A stretch of DNA of 64,000 bases. It comes from JAXDMK01 sp963790325 (GTDB lineage: Bacteria; Actinomycetota; Acidimicrobiia; Acidimicrobiales; AC-14). Position 1 is the stretch's first letter; each line of letters opens with the position of its first letter. The stretch covers positions 310,001 to 374,000 of the forward strand of contig CAWBNY010000003.1 of assembly GCA_963790325.1 (NCBI GenBank), in the 5' to 3' direction. The notes under the pieces were generated by a model. The model did not search any database, had not been told where the DNA came from, and saw nothing but the letters and a program-made list of their open reading frames with translations. The position numbers and the translations under genes are program-made. Shown here in pieces: positions 16,270 to 26,948 of this stretch.

Positions 16270-17550
16270 ATGGCATCCATCGAGAAGACCGACACCAAGA
16301 GATGGCGAGCGCGCTACCGCGATCCGTCGGGGCGGAGCCGCAGCCGGACGTTCAAGACCAAGGCGGAGGCCCAACGCTTCCTGAACGGCGTCGGGGCCGA
16401 CATGCAGCGGGGCCAGTGGGTCGACCCGGCGCTGGGGACCACGAAGCTGGCGCACTGGGTCGAGGAGTTCCTCCGTACCGCACATGACCTCGACCCGAGC
16501 ACCCGAGCCACCTACGAGCGCGACCTGCGCCGGTACGTGCTTCCCCGCTTCGGTGACACGGCCATGTGCAAGATCCGCAAGCTCGACGTCCGCGCCTGGA
16601 TCAACGACGAGCTTGGCCAGGGGCTGGCGGCCAGCTCGGTCCATCGGCACTTCCGCACGCTTCGACGGGTGCTCAACGTCGCCGTCGAGCACGAGCTGCT
16701 GGCCCGGTCGCCCTGTGTCGGCCTCAGCGGCCCCCGGGTCGAGGCCACCGAGATGCGCTTCCTCAACGCCGAGGAGGTGCGGCGGGTGGCCGAGGAGCTG
16801 CCACAGCAGTTCCGCACGCTCGTCTACACCGCCGCCTACACGGGAATGCGCTGGGGCGAGCTGATCGGCCTGCGCCGAGGCAGCGTCGACCTGGCCGCGC
16901 CGGCGATCACCGTGGTCGAGCAGCTCGTGATCCTCGACGGCGCCTGGGTGCGGAAGACGCCCAAGACCGCCGCCGGCCGGCGACGGATCACGTTGCCCGC
17001 CTTCCTGGCGGAACTGCTCGCCGTCCAACTGGAGGAGCGAGCCGGGCCGGGGCCCGACGGGCTGGTGTTCCCGAACCGAGCCGGCAACCCGATCCACCCG
17101 TCGAGCTTCAACGGCAACCACTGGAAGCCGGCCAAGGCGCGAGCCGGCGTCGAGGGCGTCAGATTCCACGACCTGAGACATACCGCGGTGGCCATGGCCA
17201 TCGCCGAGGGAGCCCACCCCAAGACCATCCAGGCCCGGATGGGCCACGCCAGCGTCCAGATCACCCTCGACCGCTACGGGCACCTCTTCCCCGAGCTCGA
17301 TCGGGCGGTGGCCGAAGGGCTCGACCGCACGTTCCGCGCCGCCCTCCGGGTCATCGAAGGAGGCCTCAGCGACGGCCCCCGTGACACGGCCAGGACACAA
17401 AAGACACGCGTAGGACACGAAATCGGGGTATCTGGCGGTCACCAGCGGTCACTGCCGGTCAGGCCGGAAACCGGCTCTGACCAGCACTTTTGCATCGAGG
17501 CGGCGAGCGGAATCGAACCGCTGTACAGGGCTTTGCAGGCCCTTGCCTAA
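16270..17550 (+). CDS. Tyrosine-recombinase integrase of the element
   Basis: A 426-residue phage-type integrase. Residues 1-60 form an arm-binding AP2-like domain (KRWRARYRDPSGRSRSRTFK), 60-150 a SAM-like core-binding domain, and 170-350 the catalytic domain with Arg194 (TGMRWGEL), Lys232 (KTPKT), His300 and Arg303 (HDLRH), His326 (MGHAS) and the nucleophile Tyr336 (DRYGH). It recombines the 44-bp tRNA-Cys core. The 3' end of the gene runs over candidate arm sites and into attR; the stop codon (17548-17550) lies inside the tRNA-Cys gene on the other strand, so the last residues depend on the integration state. Confidence 0.9.
   Translation: MASIEKTDTKRWRARYRDPSGRSRSRTFKTKAEAQRFLNGVGADMQRGQWVDPALGTTKLAHWVEEFLRTAHDLDPSTRATYERDLRRYVLPRFGDTAMCKIRKLDVRAWINDELGQGLAASSVHRHFRTLRRVLNVAVEHELLARSPCVGLSGPRVEATEMRFLNAEEVRRVAEELPQQFRTLVYTAAYTGMRWGELIGLRRGSVDLAAPAITVVEQLVILDGAWVRKTPKTAAGRRRITLPAFLAELLAVQLEERAGPGPDGLVFPNRAGNPIHPSSFNGNHWKPAKARAGVEGVRFHDLRHTAVAMAIAEGAHPKTIQARMGHASVQITLDRYGHLFPELDRAVAEGLDRTFRAALRVIEGGLSDGPRDTARTQKTRVGHEIGVSGGHQRSLPVRPETGSDQHFCIEAASGIEPLYRALQALA
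17381..17419 (+). repeat. Right arm-type integrase sites (candidate)
   Basis: Within the integrase 3' coding end the motif GACACG/AGGACAC recurs: GTGACACGGCCAGGACAC (17381-17398, the partner of 4267-4284), GACACG (17403-17408) and AGGACACG (17412-17419). Farther right three CGGTCA units follow at about 10-bp spacing (17436-17462). Clustered direct repeats next to attR fit arm-type and excisionase sites. Confidence 0.5.
17497..17540. repeat. attR: 44-bp core inside tRNA-Cys
   Basis: Identical to 4162-4205. Bases 17498-17540 are the 3' part of the intact tRNA-Cys gene, so the incoming element rebuilt a functional tRNA at this junction and left the truncated copy at the left end. The distance between the repeats gives an element of about 13.3 kb. 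Confidence 0.9.
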
Positions 17551-17569
17551 ACCACTCGGCCACGCCGCC
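17498..17569 (-). tRNA. tRNA-Cys (GCA)
   Basis: On the minus strand a 72-nt cloverleaf can be drawn: acceptor GGCGGCG/CGCCGCC, an anticodon loop with GCA in CTGCAAA, a T arm with GGTTCGATTCC, and U73 as discriminator, which is typical of tRNA-Cys. The 3' CCA is not encoded. It is the integration target of the neighbouring element; its 3' half is attR. Confidence 0.92.
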
Positions 17570-17632
17570 CTCGGCATGAGCTTACCCGCGTCGGTCCGGT
17601 CGCTCGGAGGGCGGTAGCCGTACACTCCGCCC

Positions 17633-18277
17633 GTGTCCGGAGGGCGTCTCGCCATCATCGTCGCGGTCGGGTTCCTCGTGGGCGCGTGTTCGTCGCCGAC
17701 GACATCGGCGACCACGACCAGCAGGCCTGAGCTCGAGCTCGAGGCCCATTGGCCGGCGCCGCCGGACCCGATGGCCCGGACGGTCGCCGCCGGCTTGGTG
17801 CCCGACACCCACGAGACCCTTCAGCACCACGTCCACGCCCATCTCGACGTCTTCGTCGACGGCGTGCACCAGACGGTCCCCGCCGGCATCGGAATCGACA
17901 TCGACGACCCTGCCGTCACCCACTCGGTCAGCATCATCGGCCAGTCCAGCTACGGCGGGATCTCGGTGCCGTGCGACGCCCCCTGCATCTCCCCCCTCCA
18001 CACCCACGACACCAGCGGCATCCTCCACACCGAGTCGGCCGTCGCGGTCGACAACACCCTGGGCCAGTTCTTCGTCGAGTGGGGGGTCGCCCTCGACGGG
18101 CGGTGCGTCGGCGAGTACTGCAGCCCCGAGTGGCCCATCGCCGTCTACGTCGACGGGGCGGCAGTGCCGACCGACGCGGCCAGCCTCGACGCCATCGCCC
18201 TCGTCGACCGGCGGCAGATCGCCATCGTCATCGGGACCCCGCCGGCGAGCATCCCGAGCACGTTCCCCAGGGGCTGA
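17633..18277 (+). CDS. Secreted lipoprotein, unknown function
   Basis: The 214-residue protein begins with a short basic end, a hydrophobic stretch and a lipobox LVGAC, predicting export and lipid attachment at the Cys near residue 20, followed by a Thr/Ser-rich linker. The mature part has His-rich strands such as LQHHVHAHLDVFVDG and PLHTHDTSGILH plus a PCDAPC pair, which could bind metal, though no enzyme family is recognised. Proteins with this HAHLDVFVDG-type block are common in actinobacteria. The start is GTG 17633. It precedes putA by 31 bp, but a functional link is not evident. Confidence 0.65.
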   Translation: MSGGRLAIIVAVGFLVGACSSPTTSATTTSRPELELEAHWPAPPDPMARTVAAGLVPDTHETLQHHVHAHLDVFVDGVHQTVPAGIGIDIDDPAVTHSVSIIGQSSYGGISVPCDAPCISPLHTHDTSGILHTESAVAVDNTLGQFFVEWGVALDGRCVGEYCSPEWPIAVYVDGAAVPTDAASLDAIALVDRRQIAIVIGTPPASIPSTFPRG

Positions 18278-18308
18278 TTAGCGCCGCCGCTGCCGTACAT
18301 TCGAGACC

Positions 18309-21299
18309 ATGGCGACGTCGCTCGACAGGACCGCGACCGCCGTCGCCCACCAGTTGGCCGAGCTCGCCGGCAACCACCGCTCGGGCGTCGTCCAGTCATC
18401 CCGCTGGACCGAGCGGATGCTCGAGTGGGCCATGTCGCACCCGTCGTTCAAGACCCAGCTGTTCCGGTTCGTCGACGTCTTCCCCGCCACCACCGGCGAC
18501 GCCGATGTGATGCGGCACCTCGACGAGTACTTCGAGGGGGCCGACGTCCCCAAGGTCCTCGACGTCGGCCTCGACGTGGCCGAGCACGTGCCGTTCGGCA
18601 AGGCCGCCGCCGCCACCATCGCCCGCCGCAACATCACCCGGGTGGCGGAGCAGTTCATCGTCGGGACGGGGCCGGCGGACGCGGTGGCCGGCCTCCACCG
18701 GCTGTGGCGGGCGGGGAGCGCGTTCACCGTCGACCTCCTCGGGGAGAAGACGGTCACCGACGACGAGGCCGACCGGTACGCGGCCCGGGTCAGCCGGCTG
18801 CTCACGACCCTCGTCGACGAGACCCCCCACTGGGCGCCCGACGACCACCTCGAGTTCGACGACCTCGGCCGCCTCCCGCGGGTCAACGTGAGCGTGAAGC
18901 CGACCGCGCTGTCGGCCCGCTACTCGCCCCTCACCCGGGCCGAGGGTCTCGCCCAGGCCAAGTCCCGCCTCCGGCCCATCCTCCGCCAGGCGGCGGCGGC
19001 CGGGGCCTTCGTCCACTTCGACGCCGAGCACTACGACGTGAAGGACCTCACCCTCCAGCTCTTCCGGGAGCTGCTGGAGGAGCCCGACCTGGCCGACCTC
19101 GATGCCGGCATCGTGATCCAGGCCTACCTCAAGGACTCGCGCGACGACCTGGCCGACTTGATCGCGTTCTCGTCGGGACGGGTTCGGCCGATAACGGTCC
19201 GGCTGGTGAAGGGCGCCTACTGGGACACGGAGACCGTCCTGGCCACGGCCGAGGGGTGGCCGGTGCCGGTGTTCGAGCGCAAGGCGGAGACCGACGCCAA
19301 CTTCGAGCGCTGCACCCGCCTCCTCCACGACCACCACGGCCAGGTCCGGGCCGCCTTCGGCAGCCACAACCTGCGCTCCCTGGGCTACGCCGTCGCCTAC
19401 GGCCGGTCCAAAGGCATCCCCGACGCCGGCTACGAGGTCCAGCTGCTCTACGGGATGGCGGAGCCGCTGCACTCGGCGGTGCGGCGGATGGGGATGCGGC
19501 TGCGGGTGTACGCCCCGGTGGGGGAGCTGGTGCCGGGGATGGCCTACCTGGTCCGGCGGCTGCTGGAGAACACGGCCAACGAGAGCTTCGTCCGGCGCCG
19601 GTTCGTGGAGGGACGGGCACTCGACGAGGTCCTGGCCGCGCCCGACGTGGCCGAGCTGCCCGGGCCCGGGGCCCCCGCCCGCCGGGCACCGACCGACCCC
19701 CGCCAGCCGGCCGACTACGAGCCCGAGCCGGTGGCCGAATGGCGCCGGGCGACGGTGCGGGCGACGTTCGCCGCCGCCGTCGGACGGGTGGCCGACGAGG
19801 GCCTTCTCCTGCGGGTCCCGGCGGTGATCGACGGGCGACCGGTGCACACCGAGGCGGTCATCCGCTCGGTCGACCCGGCCGAGCCGGCCACGATCGTGGC
19901 CGAGTCGGCGTCGTGCACGTCGGTGGAGGCGGAGGCGGCCCTGGCCGCGGCCCGGCGGGCGTGGCCGGCGTGGCGGCGGACCCCCGCCGCCGACCGGGCG
20001 GCCGTCCTCTTCCGGGCCGCGGAGTGGATGCGGTCCCGGCGCAACGACCTGGCTGCGCTCGAAGTGTTCGAGGCGGGCAAGCCGTGGAAGGACGCCGACG
20101 CCGATGTGGCCGAGGCCGTCGACTTCCTCGAGTACTACGGCCGGGAGATGCTCCGTCTCGACCGGGGGGGCGTCGTGCAGTCGCCGCCAGGGGAGCGCAA
20201 CCGCCTCCGGTACCAGGGCCGGGGGATCGGGGTGGTGATCGCGCCGTGGAACTTCCCCCTCGCCATCCCGACCGGGATGGTGGCGGCGGCCCTGGTCGCG
20301 GGCAACGCCGTCGTCCTCAAGCCGGCCGAGCAGACGCCCGCGGTGGCATCCAGGCTGGTGGAGGCGCTGGTGGCCGGGGGTCTGCCGCCGGGCGTGCTCG
20401 CCTTCCTCCCGGGGGTCGGCGAGGACGTCGGCGCCTACCTGGTCGAGCACCCCGACGTGTCGTTCGTGGCCTTCACCGGCTCCAAGGCGGTCGGCCTCCA
20501 CATCATCGAGGCGGCGGCCGTCCACCGGCCGGGACAGCGCCACGTCAAGCGGGTGATCGCGGAGATGGGCGGCAAGAACGCCCTCGTCGTCGACGCCGAC
20601 GCCGACCTCGACCAGGCCGTCCCCATCGTTCTCGGCTCGGCGTTCGGCTACGCCGGCCAGAAGTGCTCGGCCTTGTCCCGGTTGATCGTGGTCGACGCCG
20701 TCTACGACCAGCTGGTGACGCGGCTCGCGGGCGGGGCGGGCCAGCTCCGGGTCGGCCATCCCCGGGAGATGGGCACCGACGTCGGCCCGCTCATCGACGC
20801 CGAGGCCCACCAGCGGGTCCGCTCCTACCTCGAGCTGGCGCCCACCGAGGGCCGGGTGGTCGCGACCCGCGACGCCCTGCCCGCCCAGGGGTGGTTCGTG
20901 GGCCCCACCGTGGTGGCCGATGTCGACCCCCGCGGCCGCCTCGCCACCGAGGAGATCTTCGGCCCGGTGCTGTCGGTGCTGCGGGCGCCTTCGTTCGAGG
21001 CCGCCGTGGAGTTGGCCAACGACACCGACTACGCCCTCACCGCAGGCGTGCTGTCCCGGTCGCCGGCTCACATCCGCCTGGCCGAGGCCGAGCTGCGGGC
21101 GGGGAACGTGTACGTGAACCGCCCCATCACCGGCGCGGTCGTCGGTCGGCACCCCTTCGGGGGCTTCGGGCTGTCGGGCGTGGGGTCGAAGGCGGGCGGG
21201 CCCGACTACCTCCTGCAGTTCCTCGAGCCGAGGGCGGTGAGCGAGAACACGCTGCGCCAGGGCTTCGTGCCCGGGGAGGACGACGGCCGCTCGCGATAA
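18309..21299 (+). CDS. putA: Bifunctional proline dehydrogenase/P5C dehydrogenase
   Basis: A 996-residue enzyme oxidising proline to glutamate. The N-terminal half is a FAD-dependent proline dehydrogenase barrel (RLVKGAYWDTE, YEVQLLYGM, RVYAPVGELVPGMAYLVRRL). The C-terminal half, from about residue 500, is an aldehyde dehydrogenase with GVVIAPWNFPLAIP, FTGSKAVGLHI, the EMGGKN glutamate and the catalytic Cys786 in AGQKCSALS. There is no N-terminal DNA-binding domain as in enterobacterial PutA, so it should not be a self-repressor. It starts at ATG 18309 and is followed by a tRNA gene. Confidence 0.93.
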   Translation: MATSLDRTATAVAHQLAELAGNHRSGVVQSSRWTERMLEWAMSHPSFKTQLFRFVDVFPATTGDADVMRHLDEYFEGADVPKVLDVGLDVAEHVPFGKAAAATIARRNITRVAEQFIVGTGPADAVAGLHRLWRAGSAFTVDLLGEKTVTDDEADRYAARVSRLLTTLVDETPHWAPDDHLEFDDLGRLPRVNVSVKPTALSARYSPLTRAEGLAQAKSRLRPILRQAAAAGAFVHFDAEHYDVKDLTLQLFRELLEEPDLADLDAGIVIQAYLKDSRDDLADLIAFSSGRVRPITVRLVKGAYWDTETVLATAEGWPVPVFERKAETDANFERCTRLLHDHHGQVRAAFGSHNLRSLGYAVAYGRSKGIPDAGYEVQLLYGMAEPLHSAVRRMGMRLRVYAPVGELVPGMAYLVRRLLENTANESFVRRRFVEGRALDEVLAAPDVAELPGPGAPARRAPTDPRQPADYEPEPVAEWRRATVRATFAAAVGRVADEGLLLRVPAVIDGRPVHTEAVIRSVDPAEPATIVAESASCTSVEAEAALAAARRAWPAWRRTPAADRAAVLFRAAEWMRSRRNDLAALEVFEAGKPWKDADADVAEAVDFLEYYGREMLRLDRGGVVQSPPGERNRLRYQGRGIGVVIAPWNFPLAIPTGMVAAALVAGNAVVLKPAEQTPAVASRLVEALVAGGLPPGVLAFLPGVGEDVGAYLVEHPDVSFVAFTGSKAVGLHIIEAAAVHRPGQRHVKRVIAEMGGKNALVVDADADLDQAVPIVLGSAFGYAGQKCSALSRLIVVDAVYDQLVTRLAGGAGQLRVGHPREMGTDVGPLIDAEAHQRVRSYLELAPTEGRVVATRDALPAQGWFVGPTVVADVDPRGRLATEEIFGPVLSVLRAPSFEAAVELANDTDYALTAGVLSRSPAHIRLAEAELRAGNVYVNRPITGAVVGRHPFGGFGLSGVGSKAGGPDYLLQFLEPRAVSENTLRQGFVPGEDDGRSR

Positions 21300-21311
21300 G
21301 GTCGGTCCCGA

Positions 21312-21385
21312 GGGCCGTTAGCTCAGTTGGCTAGAGCGCCTGCATGACGCGCAGGAGGCCGGGGGTTCGAGTCCCTCACGGCCCA
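21312..21385 (+). tRNA. tRNA-Val (GAC)
   Basis: A 74-nt cloverleaf: acceptor GGGCCGT/ACGGCCC with discriminator A, D arm with AGCTCAGTTGG, anticodon stem CCTGC/GCAGG around a loop with GAC, and T arm with GGTTCGAGTCC. CCA is not encoded. It is oriented like putA and followed closely by a strong hairpin. Confidence 0.95.
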
Positions 21386-21393
21386 CGGATGGG

Positions 21394-21422
21394 GGAGGGG
21401 TGTCGGGTTGCGACACCCCTCC
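21394..21422 (+). terminator. Hairpin after tRNA-Val
   Basis: A perfect 12-bp stem GGAGGGGTGTCG / CGACACCCCTCC with a 5-base loop starts nine bases after the tRNA. No T-run follows, as is common for actinobacterial terminators. It probably ends tRNA-Val transcription. Confidence 0.7.
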
Positions 21423-21506
21423 GTCGCGCCCGACCGGGGTCCGACGTTTGCCGTCGGCCGGCTCGGGGACACCCGCCTCGTGACCGAACGTCGCCAGGAG
21501 GACCTC

Positions 21507-22331
21507 ATGGACCGGGCGGAGGACGTGGCGGGCGACGTCGCGTCCCACGACTGGTTCAAGCGCCTGGCCCGCCTCGGGATGGCGGCCCGGGGGATCCTGT
21601 ACCTCGTCGTGGCTTTGCTGGCGCTGCGCCTCGCCACCGGCGACTTCGACGAGCGGGCCAACAAGCAGGGGGCGTTGCAGGCGGTCGTGCGCCAGCCGTT
21701 GGGAAAGCTGCTGGTGGCCGTTCTGGCCGTCGGCTTCGCCGGCTACGCCCTGTGGCGCTTCACCGAGGCGCTCATCGGCCCGCCGGACGAGAGGGACGCC
21801 CGGAAGGCGGTGCTCAAGCGGCTGGGCTACGGCGCCCGGGGTCTCCTCTACACCGCCCTGTTCGCAACGACCGTGAAGCTGCTGGTAGGGGCGGACGAGC
21901 GTGACAGCGACGCCACCACCGACTGGACGGCCCGGGTCCTGGGTTGGCCGGGTGGCCGCCTGCTGGTCGGGGTGGTGGGGCTGATCGTGATCGGGGCCGG
22001 GCTGTACGTGGGTTGGCGGGGGGTGCGCCGGAAGTTCGCCAAGCGGCTGAAGGGCTACGAGATGGAGCCCATCGAGCGGAAGTGGATCCTCCGGCTGGGT
22101 ACGGTCGGCAACATCGCCCGCATGATCGTCTTCGCCGTGATCGGTGTCCTGCTGGTGGTGGCTGCGATCCAGGCCGACGCCTACCAAGCGGTCGGGATCG
22201 ACGGGGCCCTCCGCCGCCTGGCCACCGCCCGGTTCGGCCCCGCCCTGCTCGGCGGGGTGGCGGGCGGGCTGGCGGCGTTCGGCCTGTACTCGCTCGCCGA
22301 GGCCCGCTTCCGGCGCCTCCCGGCCGGGTGA
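21507..22331 (+). CDS. DUF1206 multi-pass membrane protein
   Basis: The 274-residue protein has six hydrophobic segments arranged as three similar pairs, starting with WFKRLARLGMAARGILYLVV; the recurring RxGxxARGxLY-type element (also RLGYGARGLLYTALFA and TVGNIARMIVFAVIG) is the DUF1206 signature. Role unknown; it lies in the cytoplasmic membrane. ATG 21507 is preceded by AGGAGG at 21496-21501, which decides against longer upstream starts. Its stop overlaps the GTG of the next gene (GTGA), so it heads an operon with the PAP2-lipid kinase and PAP2 genes. Confidence 0.85.
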   Translation: MDRAEDVAGDVASHDWFKRLARLGMAARGILYLVVALLALRLATGDFDERANKQGALQAVVRQPLGKLLVAVLAVGFAGYALWRFTEALIGPPDERDARKAVLKRLGYGARGLLYTALFATTVKLLVGADERDSDATTDWTARVLGWPGGRLLVGVVGLIVIGAGLYVGWRGVRRKFAKRLKGYEMEPIERKWILRLGTVGNIARMIVFAVIGVLLVVAAIQADAYQAVGIDGALRRLATARFGPALLGGVAGGLAAFGLYSLAEARFRRLPAG

Positions 22332-23669
22332 GCGGTGTGGGGCCGGCCGACCGGCTGGCAGCGCGCACGGTGCAGGTGGCGGACTCGGGCGGGCTGTGGT
22401 GGGGGCTGGCCGCCCTGTTGGGCGCCTCCGGCAACCGGTTCGGGCGCCGGGCCGCCCTCCGGGCCCTGCTGGCGAGCGGCGTGGCGTCGGGGCTGGTCAA
22501 CGGGACGGCGAGGCTGATCGCCCGCCGGCCGCCCACCTCGACCTTCCCGTCGGCCGGCGCGGCCACTGCCTTCGCGTTTGCCACCGGGGTGGCCCAGGAG
22601 CTGCCGGTGGCGGGGGTGCCGGTGGCGGCGTTGGCCGGGCTGGTGGGCTGGTCCCGAGCTCGCACCGGCGTCCACCGTCCCGCCGGCGTGGTCGGCGGCG
22701 CCGCCCTCGGGGTGGCGGCGGGGCTGGCCACCCGCCGGCTGTGGCCGGTCGCGCCCCACGAGGCGGCCGAGGCCAGGGCCGTCCTCACCCCGGCCCACGT
22801 CGACCCGTCCCCCGAGGGCGAGGGCCTCGTCGTGGTCGTCAACGCCTCTGCCGGGAGCGCGGACAAGGTGGCCGACGAGCTGCGAGCGGAGCTTCCCCAC
22901 GCCGAGATCGTGGAGGTCGACGCGGGCGCGGGCGACGACCTCCTCGCCGCGCTGGAGCAGGCCGCGGATCGCGCCCGCGCCCTGGGGGTGGCCGGCGGGG
23001 ACGGGACCGTCAACGCCGCGGCCGAGGTCGCCGCCGCCCGCGAGCTGCCCCTCCTGGTCGTCCCCGGGGGGACGTTGAACCACTTCGCCCACGCCCTCGG
23101 TGTGGACACGATCGCCGACGCCGCGGCCGCGGTCCGCGACGGACGGGTGGTGGCGGTCGACCGGGCCGAGCTCGGGGGGCGGACGTTCCTCAACACCGGC
23201 AGCATCGGCAGCTACACCGACCTGGTCGACGCCCGCGAGAAGCTGGAGGACCGGATCGGGAAGTGGCCGGCGATGGTGGTGGCCCTGGTCCACGTCCTGC
23301 GCCACTCCGAGCCGGTGCCGATCGAGCTCGACGGCGATCCCGACGTCGGTGTGGATGGTGTTCATCGGCAACTGCCGGTACCACCCCGACGGCTTCGGCC
23401 CCAGCTGGCGGGAGCGGCTCGACGACGGGATCCTCGACATCCGCATCGTCCACGGCCACCCGTGGTCGAGGGTGCGCCTGCTGGCCGCCGTCCTCACCGG
23501 CACCCTCGGCCGGTGCCGGGTGTACGAGCAGCGCTGCGTCCCCCGCATGGAGGTCAGGTCGCTGGAAGGGCCGTTGCGGCTGGCCCGCGACGGCGAGACC
23601 TTCGACGGTCCCGACGAGCTCCTCATCGGCAAGACCGAGCCCCTGCTGGTGTACGCGCCGGCCCCGTGA
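22328..23669 (+). CDS. PAP2-like/diacylglycerol kinase-like fusion (frameshift)
   Basis: Residues 1-130 are a membrane PAP2-type phosphatase domain with RLIARRPPTSTFPSAGAATA and FATG; the next part, from about residue 165, is a DAGK-catalytic lipid kinase domain with VVVNASAGSADKVADELRAE, VAGGDGTVNAAAEVA and VVPGGTLNHFAHALG. The frame then breaks near 23,335-23,350: the following VWMVFIGNCRYHPDGFGPSW and the C-terminal LRLARDGETFDGPDELLI read in the next frame. As written the kinase lacks its C-terminal lobe. Such fusions handle phosphatidate or polyprenyl-type lipids. Start GTG 22328 overlaps the upstream stop. Confidence 0.75.
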
Positions 23670-24421
23670 CCCTGAGGGAGAGCCTCCTCCGCCGCCTCGA
23701 TCCGGCCGAGCGCTACGGCCTGCGGGTGACCCTGCTGGCGATCGCCTTCGCCCTGGTGGCGGTGCCGTTCGCGTTCCTCGTGAGCCAGGTCAACCGGCAG
23801 GGTCTGGTCCACGATCTCGACATGGACGTCCTCCACGGGCTCCACACGTGGGTGACGGGCTCGCCGGGTGTCGTCCGCCCCCTCCGGGTGGTGTCTGACC
23901 TCGGGGTCGGCGTGTGGCGGTGGGCGATCACGGTGGCGGCGGTGGTCGTGCTGCTGCGCGCCGGCCGGGGCCGGCTGGCGATCTTCCTGGTGGTGACGGC
24001 CCTGGTCGGCGTCCTGCTCGACTTCACGGTCAAGTTGGCGGTCGACCGTCCCCGGCCCGAGCTGGCCCACCCGATCGCAACGGTCCGCCTGCCGAGCTTC
24101 CCGTCCGGCCACGTCCTGTCGTCGACGGTGGTGTACGGGTCCCTCCTGCTGGTCTTCCTGCCCGCCGTCGCCCGGCGCTGGCGGCCGTGGCTGGTGGCAG
24201 GTGGCGCCGGCCTGGTGGCGGCCATCGCCTTCAGCCGCCTGGCCCTCGGCGTCCACTACCTGAGCGACGTCGTGGCCGGCCTGGTCCTCGGCCTGGCCTG
24301 GCTGGCGATCTCGACCGCCGCCTTCAGCATCTGGCGAGTGGAGCGGGGTCGACCTCCGGTGCACCCCATGGAGGGACTCGAGCCGGAGGCCGCCGCCGAC
24401 CTCCGAGAAATTCCAAGATAG
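23666..24421 (+). CDS. PAP2-family membrane phosphatase
   Basis: A 251-residue multi-pass protein with the complete PAP2 signature: KLAVDRPRPE (motif C1), PSFPSGHVLSST (C2) and SRLALGVHYLSDVVAG (C3, with the catalytic His and following Asp). It should dephosphorylate a lipid phosphate such as phosphatidate or undecaprenyl pyrophosphate at the outer membrane face. It starts at GTG 23666, overlapping the TGA of the kinase fusion, so the three genes from 21507 are one translationally coupled unit. Confidence 0.88.
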   Translation: MTLRESLLRRLDPAERYGLRVTLLAIAFALVAVPFAFLVSQVNRQGLVHDLDMDVLHGLHTWVTGSPGVVRPLRVVSDLGVGVWRWAITVAAVVVLLRAGRGRLAIFLVVTALVGVLLDFTVKLAVDRPRPELAHPIATVRLPSFPSGHVLSSTVVYGSLLLVFLPAVARRWRPWLVAGGAGLVAAIAFSRLALGVHYLSDVVAGLVLGLAWLAISTAAFSIWRVERGRPPVHPMEGLEPEAAADLREIPR

Positions 24422-24458
24422 TTGAGTACATAGGTCGGGAATCGGTATTGTGTGAGGC
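24422..24458 (+). promoter_or_regulatory. Candidate promoter giving a leaderless sulfite reductase mRNA
   Basis: TTGAGT (24422-24427) and TATTGT (24446-24451), spaced by 18 bp, resemble sigma-70-type -35 and -10 boxes. The -10 ends only seven bases before ATG 24459, so transcription would start at or next to the A of the start codon. The patch is AT-rich compared with its surroundings and no ribosome site is present. Confidence 0.5.
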
Positions 24459-26257
<1,799 letters not shown>

Positions 26258-26261
<4 letters not shown>

Positions 26262-26926
26262 CCGCCACCTCCCCCGACCTGGCCGACCTGGCCGTCCTCG
26301 CCCGCCGCTTCGAGGACGCGCCCGCGTCCGAGGTGGTCGGGTGGGCGGTCGACACCTTCGGCGACGGGCTCGTCCTGGCCTCGTCGTTCCAGGACTGCGT
26401 GCTGCTCGACATCGCCCTGAAGGTCTCGCCCGGGTTGGAGGTCGTGTTCCTCGACACCGGGTTCCACTTCGCGGAGACGATGTGGTTCGCCGACCGGGTC
26501 CGCCAGCGGTACCGGATGAACCTCACGGTCATGCACCCGGCCACCGAGGTGGGCGACCTGTGGCAGCTCGATGTCGACTCCTGCTGCGGGGCCCGCAAGG
26601 TCGAGCCCCTGGCCCGGGCCCTCGCCGGCCACTCCGCGTGGATGACGGCCGTGCGCCGGGTGGAGGCGCCCACCCGGGCCACCACACCCATCGTGAGCCT
26701 CGACGTGGGCCGGGGTCTGGTGAAGGTGAACCCCATCGCCACCTGGACCGACGACCAGGTGGCGGCCTACGTCGACGAGCACGACCTGCCTGTCCACCCG
26801 CTGGTCGACCGGGGCTACCCGTCGATCGGCTGCTGGCCGTGCACCCGCCCGGTCGCCCCCGGCGAGGACCCCCGGTCCGGCCGTTGGTCGGGTCAGACCA
26901 AGACGGAGTGCGGTCTGCACGCTTGA
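26258..26926 (+). CDS. cysH: APS-type CysH reductase
   Basis: A 222-residue phosphoadenylyl/adenylyl-sulfate reductase that makes sulfite for the upstream reductase. It has the PP-loop-like VLASSFQDCVLLDIAL start and four cysteines for a 4Fe-4S cluster: Cys109-Cys110 (CCGARK) and Cys192/Cys195 (CWPC), the pattern of APS rather than PAPS reductases. The catalytic Cys is in the C-terminal TKTECGLH. GTG 26258 overlaps the upstream TGA. No sulfate adenylyltransferase genes are in view. Confidence 0.93.
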
Positions 26927-26948
26927 GCCTTCCGGGCGGGCCTCGGCG

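Noticed and set aside
18396..21152. Very long antisense frame opposite putA (918 codons)
   Set aside because: High-GC codon bias of putA keeps the opposite frame open; it has no motif, no ribosome site and a His/Arg/Gly-skewed composition.
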